The notes under the pieces are model-generated. The model was not told the origin of the DNA and ran no database searches. It saw nothing but the letters and a program-made list of their open reading frames with translations. Below, in pieces: positions 17,558-26,647 of a stretch of 64,000 nt of DNA. The first letter of the stretch is position 1. Each line of letters opens with the position of its first letter. This stretch comes from Desulfitibacter alkalitolerans DSM 16504. GTDB taxonomy: Bacteria > Bacillota > DSM-16504 > Desulfitibacterales > Desulfitibacteraceae. Made by a program: the position numbers and the translations under genes. The DNA lies in assembly GCF_000620305.1 (NCBI RefSeq), contig NZ_KK211100.1, positions 1,135,275 through 1,199,274 of the forward strand, read 5' to 3'.

Positions 17558-18922
17558 ATGAATTGTATTCAAGAAGATAGAATAAACGAACTTTTAAATC
17601 CATCGGCCCCACCTGGCCGTTTGGAAGTTAAAGAGATACTTGCCAGGGCAAGAAAATGTGAAGGCTTGAGCCTTGAAGAGACAGCCAGGCTGCTTTACAC
17701 AGAAGATGATTATGAGCTGCAGGAGCTTTTTTCTACAGCCCGCTTTGTTAAGGATAAGGTTTATGGTAAAAGGGTGGTCTTGTTTGCACCATTATACACA
17801 AGCAATGCCTGTACCAACAACTGTCTCTACTGTGCCTTCAGGTCAGAAAACAAGAACCTCAATCGACGGACCTTAAATACTGAGGATATTGTGGCCCAGG
17901 CCAGGGAAATAGAAAAACAGGGTCATAAAAGAATCCTGCTGGTTTGTGGCGAAGACCAGAGTCAAACCCATGTGGCACATATAAACAATGCAGTAAAGGC
18001 AATCTATGAATGCTGCGACATCCGCAGAATAAATGTCAATGCTGCTCCCATGACAGTTGATGATTACAGGGAGCTAAAGAAGTCAGGTATCGGCACCTAC
18101 CAGCTCTTTCAAGAAACCTATCATAGGGAGACTTACAAGAAGATGCACCCCACAGGCATAAAAAGAGATTATGATTGGCGCATATCAGCCATGGACAGGG
18201 CTATAGAGGCGGGAATTGATGATCTGGGAATTGGAGCCTTACTTGGGCTTTATGACTATAAATATGAAGTCCTTGCCATGCTCCAACATTCAGACTACCT
18301 GTTGAACAAGTATGGTATCGGTCCCCATACCATTTCTGTGCCAAGGCTGCGTCCTGCCTTTGGATCTTTAATACAGGAAGCCCCCTATCCAATAAGTGAT
18401 ATGGATTTTAAAAAGCTGGTTGCTGTTTTAAGGCTTGCAGTACCATATACGGGAATTATCCTGTCAACACGTGAAAGTGAAGCATTAAGAGATGAGCTCT
18501 TAAGTCTTGGTGTGTCTCAGATTAGTGCCGGCTCCAAGACAGGTCCTGGGGGATATGGTCATGAAGAAGAAAATGCCGAGCAATTCTCTAGTAGTGATCA
18601 TAGATCCTTGAGTCAGATGATCAAGGTAATCTGTGATTCCGGCTATATTCCCAGCTTCTGCACAGCCTGTTATAGACGCTGCAGAACCGGCAAAGACTTT
18701 ATGGATCTGGCCAGACATGGTGACATTCATATTTTCTGTCAGCCAAATGCCATCTTGACCTTCAAGGAAAACCTTTTAGATTATGGAACTCCTGAAAATA
18801 TTTCCCAGGGAGAGGTTGTTATCCAGAAGGCTTTAGGCGAAATTGAGAATGATAGACTAAAAGAGGCCACCCTTGAAAAGCTTGATTTAATTAACAAGGG
18901 GCAGCGGGATTTATATTTTTAA
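17558..18922 (+). CDS. hydG: [FeFe]-hydrogenase maturase HydG
   Basis: A 454-residue radical SAM tyrosine lyase. The AdoMet cluster motif is C-x3-C-x2-C (CTNNCLYC, about residues 84-91), and the C-terminal auxiliary cluster region reads CTACYRRCRTG (about 368-378), which is typical of HydG and separates it from ThiH. It makes CO and cyanide from tyrosine for the H-cluster. It is first in the order hydG-hydE-hydF-TM1266-like gene, with about 70 bp to hydE. Length and motifs look complete. Confidence 0.95.
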   Translation: MNCIQEDRINELLNPSAPPGRLEVKEILARARKCEGLSLEETARLLYTEDDYELQELFSTARFVKDKVYGKRVVLFAPLYTSNACTNNCLYCAFRSENKNLNRRTLNTEDIVAQAREIEKQGHKRILLVCGEDQSQTHVAHINNAVKAIYECCDIRRINVNAAPMTVDDYRELKKSGIGTYQLFQETYHRETYKKMHPTGIKRDYDWRISAMDRAIEAGIDDLGIGALLGLYDYKYEVLAMLQHSDYLLNKYGIGPHTISVPRLRPAFGSLIQEAPYPISDMDFKKLVAVLRLAVPYTGIILSTRESEALRDELLSLGVSQISAGSKTGPGGYGHEEENAEQFSSSDHRSLSQMIKVICDSGYIPSFCTACYRRCRTGKDFMDLARHGDIHIFCQPNAILTFKENLLDYGTPENISQGEVVIQKALGEIENDRLKEATLEKLDLINKGQRDLYF

Positions 18923-18993
18923 TTGTCAACTTGTGGCATGATTGAACCATGAAAAGTAAAATAACTTAAAAGCTGAAACAGGGAGTGAACACC

Positions 18994-20049
18994 ATGGAGG
19001 GTTTAGATACTAGATTTTCTAGATTTCAAGAATCGCTAAAAAGAGTTCAAGACGGAAGGGGCTATACTTTAGAAGACATTGTTACCCTGCTTAAAGCAGA
19101 GGGTGAAGATAGTGAAGCACTCTTTGCAGCTGCCTTTAAGGTCAGGGAGCAGGAATTTGGGAAAGAAGTGTATTTACGGGGAATCATTGAGTTTTCCAAT
19201 TACTGCAGCAAGAACTGCCTTTATTGTGGAATCAGGGCAGAGAACAGCATTCACCGCTACCGCATGACCATTGATGAAATTACAGCAGCTGCACAAGATA
19301 TTAAAAATGCTGGCATTGGAACTGTTGTCCTCCAGTCAGGAGAAGATGCCTGGTGGAGCCCTGAAAGGATCATGTCCTTGATTAAAAGCATCAAGGAACA
19401 GGTGGGAATAACCATTACCCTGAGCATAGGCGAACGAAGCCGTGAGGAATATGCCCTCTATAGAGAGGCTGGAGTTGAAAGATTTCTATTAAAGATTGAA
19501 ACTACTAGTAAGGACATATTTACCAGAATGCACCCTGATGACTGCCTATTCCAGCGAAAAAAATGTTCAGTCTGGTTAAAAGAACTGGGCTACATGAATG
19601 GTTCAGGGTGCATCATTGGACTGCCCGGGCAGTGTGAAAGGGATCTGGCTGCAGATATACTATGGTTCAGGGATATGGGTATGGATATGATAGGGGTTGG
19701 CCCATTTGTACCAGCTCAAAACACTCCCCTGGAAAACCATCCCCCCGGCAGCACCTTTATGACCATAAAGACTGTTGCTGTTATAAGACTAATATGCAGG
19801 AAGGCCTTTCTGCCTGCCACTACTGCTCTGGAAACCCTGGAAGAAAAGGGCCAGTTAAAAGCTTTAAAGGCAGGAGCCAATGTAATCATGCTCAATTATA
19901 CTCCTCAGACTTATAAAAGCAACTACAAAATATACAGCAATAAAAAAGCAATCAAGCTGGAAAAAGCCCTTGAAACCATTGAACAGGCCGGGCTAGCAAG
20001 GGTTATTGACTCCAACCAAAACAACCAAAGGGACGGTTCTGCTGTCTGA
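18994..20049 (+). CDS. hydE: [FeFe]-hydrogenase maturase HydE
   Basis: A 351-residue radical SAM protein. The C-x3-C-x2-C motif is YCSKNCLYCGIR (about 69-77), followed by the RYRMTIDEI block and VLQSGEDAWW, all typical of HydE. Start is ATG 18994 with GGGAG 8 bp upstream; a GTG at 18985 lies inside that site. HydE supplies part of the H-cluster dithiolate/iron assembly. The C-terminus (residues NNQRDGSAV) is encoded by a GGGACGGTTC repeat unit, so the final codons are probably recent additions. Confidence 0.93.
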   Translation: MEGLDTRFSRFQESLKRVQDGRGYTLEDIVTLLKAEGEDSEALFAAAFKVREQEFGKEVYLRGIIEFSNYCSKNCLYCGIRAENSIHRYRMTIDEITAAAQDIKNAGIGTVVLQSGEDAWWSPERIMSLIKSIKEQVGITITLSIGERSREEYALYREAGVERFLLKIETTSKDIFTRMHPDDCLFQRKKCSVWLKELGYMNGSGCIIGLPGQCERDLAADILWFRDMGMDMIGVGPFVPAQNTPLENHPPGSTFMTIKTVAVIRLICRKAFLPATTALETLEEKGQLKALKAGANVIMLNYTPQTYKSNYKIYSNKKAIKLEKALETIEQAGLARVIDSNQNNQRDGSAV

Positions 20050-20268
20050 TTTTAAAGGAAGCATAATAGCAGCCATAATTGGAATATAAAACAGTGTTTT
20101 CGGCCCTGCCCTTATTTGTCTTTTGCACAGACTTGATTGACAGCAAAAAGTAATATTTAGTTAATATTTATGAAAAAATGCCCAGGAGACTGAATGGACG
20201 GTCCCCCTGGTTGATAAGAATCACCAAAGTAACCAGCGGAAACCGTCCCCCTGGTTGTCCCCTGGTTG
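20025..20268. repeat. REP-like GGGACGGTTC elements between hydE and hydF
   Basis: The hydE 3' end carries CCAAAGGGACGGTTCTGC. Beyond it come GGACGGTCCCCCTGGTTG, then AACCGTCCCCCTGGTT and a partial CCCCTGGTTGGG. These are inverted relative to one another and match the element AACCAGGGGGACGGTTCC at 25781 and its diverged form at 29322. Facing copies could fold into a long stem over the hydE/hydF junction. Confidence 0.7.
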
Positions 20269-20288
20269 GGAAAGGAATGATAGTTTAC

Positions 20289-21527
20289 ATGGATAACATG
20301 AACACTACCCCAGTATCATCTCGCCTGCACATAGGAGTATTTGGGCGAAGAAATGCAGGCAAATCAAGTATTATCAATGCACTTACCAAACAGCCGGCAG
20401 CCCTTGTTTCTCCTGTTCCGGGCACCACTACAGATCCGGTATTTAAGACCATGGAGCTGCTGCCCCTTGGTCCTGTGGTTTTAATTGATACTGCAGGCCT
20501 GGATGATGAAGGAGATCTGGGTGAAATGAGGATTAAACGTACCAATGATGTTCTTAATAGTACTGACGTGGCAATAATGCTGGTTGATGCCATGATAGGG
20601 GTAACAGATTTTGAGATTAAACTGGCAGGAATCATACGTGAAAAAAACATACCTGTAATAATTGCCCTTAATAAAATAGATGCTTCGGCGGATGAAGAAA
20701 TTCAGCTGGAAAAGTGGCAGGATGTCCTGGGCCAGGGCTTAATTAAAATCTCTGCTGAAACTGGGACAGGTATAGATGAGCTTATACAAGAAATTATCAA
20801 GGCAGCCCCTGGCGAAGCCCTTGAAATTTCTCTTGTGGGGGATCTAGTCAAGCCTGGAGATTTTGCCGTATTGGTAGTGCCAATTGATTCAGCGGCACCC
20901 AAGGGGAGATTAATCCTTCCCCAGCAGCAGGTCATTAGAGATATCCTGGAGCATGCTGCCATTAGTGTAGTAACAAAGGAAACTGAACTGAAACAGACCC
21001 TGGCAGGCCTAAGTAAAAAGCCCACCATTGTAATTACAGATTCCCAGGCCTTTCATCAGGTTGCTGCCGAGACACCCCTGGACATCAGTCTGACCTCCTT
21101 TTCCATTATCATGGCCCGCCAGAAGGGAGACCTGGTTGAACTGGTCAAGGGAGCCGCAGCTGTAAAAAATCTTAACCCAGGGGATCGTGTACTAATAGCA
21201 GAAGGCTGTACACACCATCGCCAGGAAGATGATATTGGCAGGGTGAAAATTCCTAAATGGCTTGAAAAAGCCGTTGAGGGCAAATTAGAGTTTGAGTGGT
21301 ATACTGGCAGGGGATTCCCTGCTAATCTTAAGAGCTATAAGCTGATTGTCCATTGTGGTGCATGTATGCTTAATAGAAAGGAAATGCTGCACCGCCTGTC
21401 AAAAGCCAGGGCAAGCAAGGTGCCCATGGTAAACTATGGGGTACTCATTGCCTACCTCCATGGTATCCTGCCTAGAGCTCTAGATTCCTTCCCCGAGGCT
21501 AGTGCCATTTTAAAGGAATTAGGGTAA
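20289..21527 (+). CDS. hydF: [FeFe]-hydrogenase maturase GTPase HydF
   Basis: About 412 residues. GTPase motifs are present: GRRNAGKSS (P-loop), a TTTDP switch, DTAGLDD and NKID. The C-terminal cluster motif C-x-H ... HCxxC is seen in CTHHRQEDD (about 306) and HCGACMLNR (about 354). HydF is the scaffold that holds and delivers the diiron subcluster. I set the start at ATG 20289, after GGGAAAGGA: a longer frame from 20178 translates the REP-like repeats (RSPWLIRITKV...), which are unlikely to be protein. ATG 20298 is also possible. Confidence 0.93.
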   Translation: MDNMNTTPVSSRLHIGVFGRRNAGKSSIINALTKQPAALVSPVPGTTTDPVFKTMELLPLGPVVLIDTAGLDDEGDLGEMRIKRTNDVLNSTDVAIMLVDAMIGVTDFEIKLAGIIREKNIPVIIALNKIDASADEEIQLEKWQDVLGQGLIKISAETGTGIDELIQEIIKAAPGEALEISLVGDLVKPGDFAVLVVPIDSAAPKGRLILPQQQVIRDILEHAAISVVTKETELKQTLAGLSKKPTIVITDSQAFHQVAAETPLDISLTSFSIIMARQKGDLVELVKGAAAVKNLNPGDRVLIAEGCTHHRQEDDIGRVKIPKWLEKAVEGKLEFEWYTGRGFPANLKSYKLIVHCGACMLNRKEMLHRLSKARASKVPMVNYGVLIAYLHGILPRALDSFPEASAILKELG

Positions 21528-21618
21528 AATAATGGTAAAGAAAATCCGAGAACCCATGCAAAGCTAGTGGTGCTTGGCCATGGGAGAAGGCGCATTATAA
21601 ACAGGCAGGTGAACACTA

Positions 21619-21954
21619 ATGAGTCTAGAGAAACTGGACGAAATACAAGAAGAAAAGCAAGCAAGAAAGCAGGAAAAAAAGCAAGCAAGAAAAGAACCAG
21701 GGAAAAATCAGGATACCAGGATAGCTGTAATAGGAATTGTTATAGGAAACAGGGCGGAAAGTGCTGCAAAGGTCAATGACATCATTGCCAGTTACGGCCA
21801 CCTTGTAGTTGGCAGAATGGGTATCCCCTACAAGGACAGGGGTGTATCAGTAATATCCTTAATCATAGACGGCACTACTGATGACATAGGGGCTTTAACT
21901 GGCAAGTTGGGTAATATCAAGGGTGTAAAGGTCAAATCAGTAGTTGCATACTAA
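21619..21954 (+). CDS. TM1266-type iron-only hydrogenase system regulator
   Basis: A 111-residue protein. The C-terminal 80 residues have an ACT-like/NikR-C fold: RIAVIGIVIGNR, NDIIASYGHLVVGRMGIPY, VSVISLIIDGTTDDIGALTGKLG. The N-terminal 25 residues are highly charged and full of repeated K/Q/A residues (EKQARKQEKKQARK). Such proteins accompany HydEFG genes and are thought to regulate the system. It lies about 90 bp after hydF and is followed by a shared terminator. Confidence 0.85.
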   Translation: MSLEKLDEIQEEKQARKQEKKQARKEPGKNQDTRIAVIGIVIGNRAESAAKVNDIIASYGHLVVGRMGIPYKDRGVSVISLIIDGTTDDIGALTGKLGNIKGVKVKSVVAY

Positions 21955-21982
21955 AACCGGGCAAAACATTTTCTGCCCGGTT
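21955..21982. terminator. Terminator between hyd genes and SNF2 gene
   Basis: The inverted repeat AACCGGGCA / TGCCCGGTT, located between converging genes. On the minus strand it is followed by TTTT. Confidence 0.7.
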
Positions 21983-21999
21983 GTCATTTAGAATTCAAA

Positions 22000-24900
22000 T
22001 TAGTATTTGCTAAGCACAAATAGCTCCTTGAGCTCTTGATTAGACATTTCGCTAATTCTTGTCTCACCAGCAGCCACTGTTAACTCCGCCAGCTCTCTTT
22101 TATCATTAATCATCTCATTGATTTTTTCTTCAAAGGTGCCTATACTAATAAGCCTGTGAACCATGACGTTTTGCAGCTGGCCTATTCTGTATGTCCTGTC
22201 TGTAGCCTGGTCCTCAACTGCCGGATTCCACCAGAGGTCATAATGTATGACATTGGAAGCAGCCGTTAGGTTTAGGCCCGTGCCCCCTGCTTTAAGGGAT
22301 ACAATCATAATGGGGGAGCCTGCCTTGTGGTTTTGAAACTCATGAATCATCTCATCACGCTTTTTACGATTAAGGCTTCCATGGAAAAAAAGTGCCTCCA
22401 GCTTCAATTCATCATAAATCAGCTTTTGCAGGAGCTCTCCCATTTCCTTATACTGTGTAAATACCAAGACCTTCTCATTTTTCTCCCTGATGCTTTGAAT
22501 TAGCTCCAGGGTTTTTAAAGCTTTCCCTGAATGCTCTTTAGTAACAGTTCCCTTTTTTGTATAATGAACAGGATGATTGCAGATCTGCTTGAGAGAGGTA
22601 ATGAGCTTGAAAACTATCCCCTTTCTTTCAATACCTTCACTTTCCTCAATGCTCTTTAAAAGTGCATCAGTTACCTTCTGATAAAGGGCAGCCTGCTCCT
22701 TACTGAGATAACAATATTCATCCTTTATAACCTTGTCCGGCAGGTCCCTTATTACTGATTTATCTGTTTTTACTCTTCTGAGGATAAATGGACCTGTAAC
22801 ATTTCTTAGCTTTTGGATTTTTTGCCCATCACGGTATTTTTCAATGGGATTGGCAAAGTGAGTTTTAAAATCCTGCTTGTTCCCTAAAAAGCCGTGATTG
22901 ATAAAGTCAAAAATACTCCAAAGCTCTAAAACCCTGTTTTCCACTGGTGTTCCTGTCATGGCAATATATGCTTGGGCTTGCAAATCTTTAACTGCTCTGG
23001 TCTGATCCGTATCGGGGTTCTTTATATTTTGTGCCTCATCTATAACAACCAGGTCAAAGGTGCGCTTTTTGAATTTTATCCTGTCTCCGCGGAGAATTCC
23101 ATATGAGGTAATGATAACATCTATATTTTTGGCAGCTAATTTGCGTGAAAAACCGTGATAGATTTCCACCTCAAGTGAAGGAGCAAACCTTTCCAGCTCC
23201 TTGCTCCAATTGCCTATTAGTGTTGTCGGACATACTATGAGAACCGGTCTAGCAAGCCTGCCCTCTTCCTTGAGCTTAAGAATCAAAGCAATAACCTGCA
23301 GGGTCTTGCCCAAGCCCATATCATCTGCAAGGCAGGAGCCTATTCCCCTGACTGCATTGCCGTAAAGCCAGCTTAATCCCCTGAGCTGGTATGGCCGCAG
23401 ATTGGCATTTAACCCTGAAGGCGGCGGTATTTCTTCCTGAATGCTTTTAGAAGTCAAGGCATCTATCATTTTTTGGAGCACCTGGTCTGGTAGAAAATCA
23501 GCATGTGCTGTCTGGCCGCTAATGGCTGCCTGAAGTACCTCCATGGAATTCATCCTGGGCTCAGGCTTCTGAAGCCTATCCAGGATTTGTTTTATTTCTT
23601 CCGGCTGCAGAAGTATGTATTCATCCCTGTATTTTACCACCTTGCCTGCATTTTTTACCAGCTCACGAAATTCTTTAGGCGATATAAGCTTGTCCCCAAC
23701 GGCTATTTGCCATGAAAACTCTAGCATATCTGCAAGATTAAGATATGAAACTGCAGAGGCCTCACCCTTAGTTCTAGCTGAAATGGCTAATTTAGGGGCT
23801 GCCATTTTCTTTAGCTCCCTGGGTATCATAACGCCAATTCCAAGGAGAGAAAGTATGTCTTTAGTTTGTCCCAGGAAACCTGCCATTGCCTCTGGGGAAA
23901 CTTCAGCACCCTTTTTGCCCTTTAACTGAAGAATGTTTTTTAGTACTGGCAAATATTCTCCAGCAATAGTTAACTGATTTGCTACTTCCCTGCGCACCAC
24001 TGGTATGGGCAGGGAAAACAACTCTGCTTCCTTGTCCTGTTTATCATTAGTAAAGATCTTGGCCAGGGGGACCAAAGGTGCCAGGGGATCTTTTTTGTTT
24101 TCTACTTCCACAAGCATTCTAAATTTTTCACTACCCTTTGCAGGAAGCCCTATTTTAATAACAGGAGCAACAGATGAATTCTCAAGGTTTAGCCATGCCA
24201 ACCAGTTAGCTACAGCATTGCCTGTCTGCCTTTTTTCAAAGCTGTCTGCCTTGTACTTTTTCCCAGTAAAGAAAGCCAGGGCAAGTTCATCATCCTTGTC
24301 AACCTTTTGGGCATTATATTTATACATAATGTGAGAGAGAATTAACTGTATTACCTCTTCTACTGCCTCCTTCTGCATGAGCAGGCTTTTCTCTTTTTGG
24401 TTATATATGAAGTCCGGGGGCAGCAGCTGCGAAAGGTATTCTATTATACCCTGCAGGCCGCTGATTCTATCCAGGGGCCGGTAGCATACAGTAAAGCTCC
24501 CCGCTTCGTCAACAAGCTTGACTACAGGCACAAAGGCAGATGACCTGGACAGGGCTCGGGCTGCCCCTGCTGCTCCGCAAAGAAAATTGGCCCAGGGCGG
24601 GGTATTCTCCTGGGGCAGTTCAAGGGGCAGGGTCAGAAACAGGTCTATCACCTCTTCCAAAGACACTATAGTTCCCTTTTTCTTTTTAAGGCTCAGCTTC
24701 CCATCCTGCCAGTGGGGAATGGATATTGTTTTTTCTATTCCTGCAGATAAGAGCCTCTCTATGGGTTGGTCAGGGGAAGTGTCTTCACTAAGAAAAAAGG
24801 TATATGCTTCATCTTTTTTCCCAGGATACAAAAGGGTTAGCTTGAGGTTTGCAAAGCAGAAGCCATTTTCAATTAGCTCCAGGTCTTCAACAGCTTTTGC

Positions 24901-25680
24901 ACAATTTTCATAGGCTTTAAGAAGTCTTTTTTTAAATTCCTTGCCTTCGTAAAAAAGAGGTGCATCACTTAAGAGGGCAAAGATCTGTTCACCCTGCATG
25001 TTGTTAGCAATTGAGCTTAAATCAAGCTTTTCTGTGGATTTAATGGATTTGTTAGTAGTGTTTTCCGCATAGTTCATGTATTCATTGGGCTTGAAATCAC
25101 TGTACTTAATAAAAGGCAGCTGTTTCTCTTGTTCCATTAATGAATTGGCCTGAGGCTCATGAACTGCATCACTTAGCAGGGCTTCCTTGTTCACACCACG
25201 CAGCTTGAATAAAATGTATGGATCCTTGTCTATTTCATTTGCCAGGATATAATATACTGCTGCAAGGTGTTTACAGGGATTGGCCCAATCAGGACAAGAG
25301 CATTGGGCAGCTATTTGCTCCCATGAATCTGGAAGCAGCTGGACCCCTTTTTTGGCTAATAATTCCAGAAGGTTCTCTGGCAGCTTGCCCATGGATAGCT
25401 GAGAAGCCACGAGGGGATTGCCTTCAATTAACTCCCGGATGATTTGTATTTCTTGATCATTAAATTTTCTTAGGCCTATTTCAATGCTATATGGCCTGAT
25501 TCGTGTACCCTTTACCTTTGCAGTAATATTGCCCTTTGGGGTTATTTCCACATGCTTTACCCTATCACCACCGGCATAGGCTCTCCCCCTGGGCAATCTG
25601 TTGGTATGGTAATCTATTCTTTCCAGGGCCTCCACCCAAACATTGCCCCACCAGGTTTTTCCGTATTTTTTTCGTGACAT
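22000..25680 (-). CDS. SNF2-family ATPase with SWIM zinc finger
   Basis: A 1226-residue protein. The SWIM motif C-x-C-xn-C-x-H occurs near 128-141 (CSCPDWANPCKHLA), then a long SNF2-associated region, then the helicase core: Walker A DDMGLGKT (about 785), DEAQ (about 880), TGTPVENR, and the C-terminal half with SLKAGGTGLNLT and RTYRIGQ. This is the bacterial RapA/HepA-like superfamily, which translocates on DNA and remodels protein-DNA contacts; SWIM proteins may bind DNA or protein. It is a single gene with no neighbours of defence type, so no defence role is claimed. Confidence 0.93.
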   Translation of the reverse strand: MSRKKYGKTWWGNVWVEALERIDYHTNRLPRGRAYAGGDRVKHVEITPKGNITAKVKGTRIRPYSIEIGLRKFNDQEIQIIRELIEGNPLVASQLSMGKLPENLLELLAKKGVQLLPDSWEQIAAQCSCPDWANPCKHLAAVYYILANEIDKDPYILFKLRGVNKEALLSDAVHEPQANSLMEQEKQLPFIKYSDFKPNEYMNYAENTTNKSIKSTEKLDLSSIANNMQGEQIFALLSDAPLFYEGKEFKKRLLKAYENCAKAVEDLELIENGFCFANLKLTLLYPGKKDEAYTFFLSEDTSPDQPIERLLSAGIEKTISIPHWQDGKLSLKKKKGTIVSLEEVIDLFLTLPLELPQENTPPWANFLCGAAGAARALSRSSAFVPVVKLVDEAGSFTVCYRPLDRISGLQGIIEYLSQLLPPDFIYNQKEKSLLMQKEAVEEVIQLILSHIMYKYNAQKVDKDDELALAFFTGKKYKADSFEKRQTGNAVANWLAWLNLENSSVAPVIKIGLPAKGSEKFRMLVEVENKKDPLAPLVPLAKIFTNDKQDKEAELFSLPIPVVRREVANQLTIAGEYLPVLKNILQLKGKKGAEVSPEAMAGFLGQTKDILSLLGIGVMIPRELKKMAAPKLAISARTKGEASAVSYLNLADMLEFSWQIAVGDKLISPKEFRELVKNAGKVVKYRDEYILLQPEEIKQILDRLQKPEPRMNSMEVLQAAISGQTAHADFLPDQVLQKMIDALTSKSIQEEIPPPSGLNANLRPYQLRGLSWLYGNAVRGIGSCLADDMGLGKTLQVIALILKLKEEGRLARPVLIVCPTTLIGNWSKELERFAPSLEVEIYHGFSRKLAAKNIDVIITSYGILRGDRIKFKKRTFDLVVIDEAQNIKNPDTDQTRAVKDLQAQAYIAMTGTPVENRVLELWSIFDFINHGFLGNKQDFKTHFANPIEKYRDGQKIQKLRNVTGPFILRRVKTDKSVIRDLPDKVIKDEYCYLSKEQAALYQKVTDALLKSIEESEGIERKGIVFKLITSLKQICNHPVHYTKKGTVTKEHSGKALKTLELIQSIREKNEKVLVFTQYKEMGELLQKLIYDELKLEALFFHGSLNRKKRDEMIHEFQNHKAGSPIMIVSLKAGGTGLNLTAASNVIHYDLWWNPAVEDQATDRTYRIGQLQNVMVHRLISIGTFEEKINEMINDKRELAELTVAAGETRISEMSNQELKELFVLSKY

Positions 25681-25917
25681 CTGGTCGTCTCCTTCATTAT
25701 TTGTTAATCTAAGCTTGCTCTAAGTAAAATATACAATAATGATAATATTTTCTCCACAAGAATACTAGTAAAAAAAACTAACCAGGGGGACGGTTCCTTT
25801 GGCTGCTTGGCGCTAGTCAGTAAGAAGACAGCCCATTCACTATGCTTTAGCATGCTTTAGTATGCTTTAATATGCTTTAATACACTTGACACTTTGGTAC
25901 CTTTTGTACATTTGAGC

Positions 25918-25950
25918 ACAAAAAACCGGGCATAAATGCTCCCCGGTTCA
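25918..25950 (-). terminator. Minus-strand terminator in duplicated block
   Basis: ACCGGG ... CCCGGT with a TTTTTT run on the minus strand. It is the counterpart of 29449-29475, and probably now ends the transcript of the glutaredoxin gene. Confidence 0.75.
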
Positions 25951-26034
25951 TGGCAATAGTATTTTATAACCCAGATTTGTTTTCTTATAGCTGTGATTCC
26001 TAATTATTCCTAATTGTGCTTCTTAAAATTGTGT

Positions 26035-26150
26035 TTTCCATTGTCCATCCACTTCTGCCAGCACTGCCAGCACTGCCAGCACTGCCAACACTGCCAGCAA
26101 TAGTAAGCCTTCCTTGGGAGGAAGTTGGAGCTCTACTATATTTTGGTCAT
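26035..26150 (-). pseudogene. Remnant of PrcB-like lipoprotein gene 3' end
   Basis: On the minus strand the sequence reads ELQLPPKEGLLLLAVLAVLA, then VLAVLAEVDGQW, against LQLPPMEGFLMMAVLAEVNGQW at the end of the intact gene at 29633-30427. There is no upstream part of the gene. A 9-bp unit (GCAGTGCTG, Ala-Val-Leu) has expanded to about four copies where the intact gene has one. It ends in a stop soon after QWKTQF. Confidence 0.85.
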
Positions 26151-26165
26151 TAAACTGCCCCAGAC

Positions 26166-26504
26166 TTATGTTGACATCTTAAATTTATTGCTGCACTTTG
26201 GACATGTAACAATAATGTTACCCTTGTTTTTTGGCACCCTCATACGAGCATTGCACTCATTACAACCAACAATACTATAATCTAAAAGGCTTTCTATTTT
26301 TTGTCTGTCAAATCCAACAACCACTTGGTCGCCTATTAAAAAGGCTGGTACCCCTTGAAGTCCTCTTCGTGAAAACTCAGCCCTGGCTGCAGAGTCCTCA
26401 TTTACATCCTGTTCTTCAAAAATAATTCCTCGTTTCAAGAGAAACTCTCTTGCTGTGTTACAGTGTGGTCATGTCCTGGTTGTAAACATGGTAACATTTT
26501 TCAA
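26166..26504 (-). CDS. Glutaredoxin-zinc ribbon protein, predicted selenoprotein (UGA = Sec12)
   Basis: Read from the minus strand, a TTG at 26504 with AGAGGTG six bases upstream begins MKNVTMFTTRT, then a TGA (26471-26469), then PHCNTAREFLLKRG. The TGA lies exactly where glutaredoxins have the first active-site Cys (C-P-H-C). The frame continues to VPAF (cis-Pro, about 53) and GFDRQKI. A zinc ribbon, C-x2-C ... C-x2-C (residues 81, 84, 101, 104), is fused to the C-terminus. A 17-nt hairpin lies 16 nt after the TGA and could act as SECIS. The predicted protein has 112 residues. If the TGA were a true stop, the protein would be an inactive fragment. selA, selB and selD are not in the window. 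Confidence 0.82.
26436..26452 (-). promoter_or_regulatory. Candidate bacterial SECIS hairpin
   Basis: On the minus strand CAAGAGA-GTT-TCTCTTG forms a perfect 7-bp stem with a short loop that starts with G, 16 nt downstream of the UGA. Bacterial SECIS elements lie in this position and need a G in the apical loop. Confidence 0.6.
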
Positions 26505-26647
26505 TTGACACACCTCTTTTCCCTTTATATTTAATCCACTTATATTTAGTCTACATTAAAATCATTGGTGTACAAGTAATAATAAAAATACTGCTGCTCA
26601 CAGGCAGCTGCTCAGGTTTTTGCCCTTAGAAATATTACAGACTGTGG

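Larger units (their letters stand above)
25775..26150. repeat. Partial, decayed duplication of 29313-29755
   Basis: This block carries, in the same order as the 29.3-kb block, a GGGACGGTTCC repeat, GCGCTAGTCAGTAAG, CACTTGACACTT, a minus-strand terminator, the TTCCTAATTATTCCTAATTG stretch, and the 3' end of a PrcB-like gene. The first copy has grown tandem repeats: four units of TATGCTTTAG type (25838-25880) and four of a GCACTGCCA type near 26058-26095. Confidence 0.85.

Noticed and set aside
20178-20288. Upstream extension of HydF by 37 residues
   Set aside because: The stretch translates REP-like repeats, has no ribosome site at 20178 and is not part of the conserved protein. The start was moved to 20289.
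17558-21954. Full [FeFe]-hydrogenase operon
   Set aside because: Only the maturases and the TM1266-like regulator are here. No hydrogenase catalytic subunit with its H-cluster motifs was found.
22000-25680. SNF2 protein as part of a phage-defence system
   Set aside because: It stands alone; none of the usual partner genes of SNF2-containing defence systems flank it.
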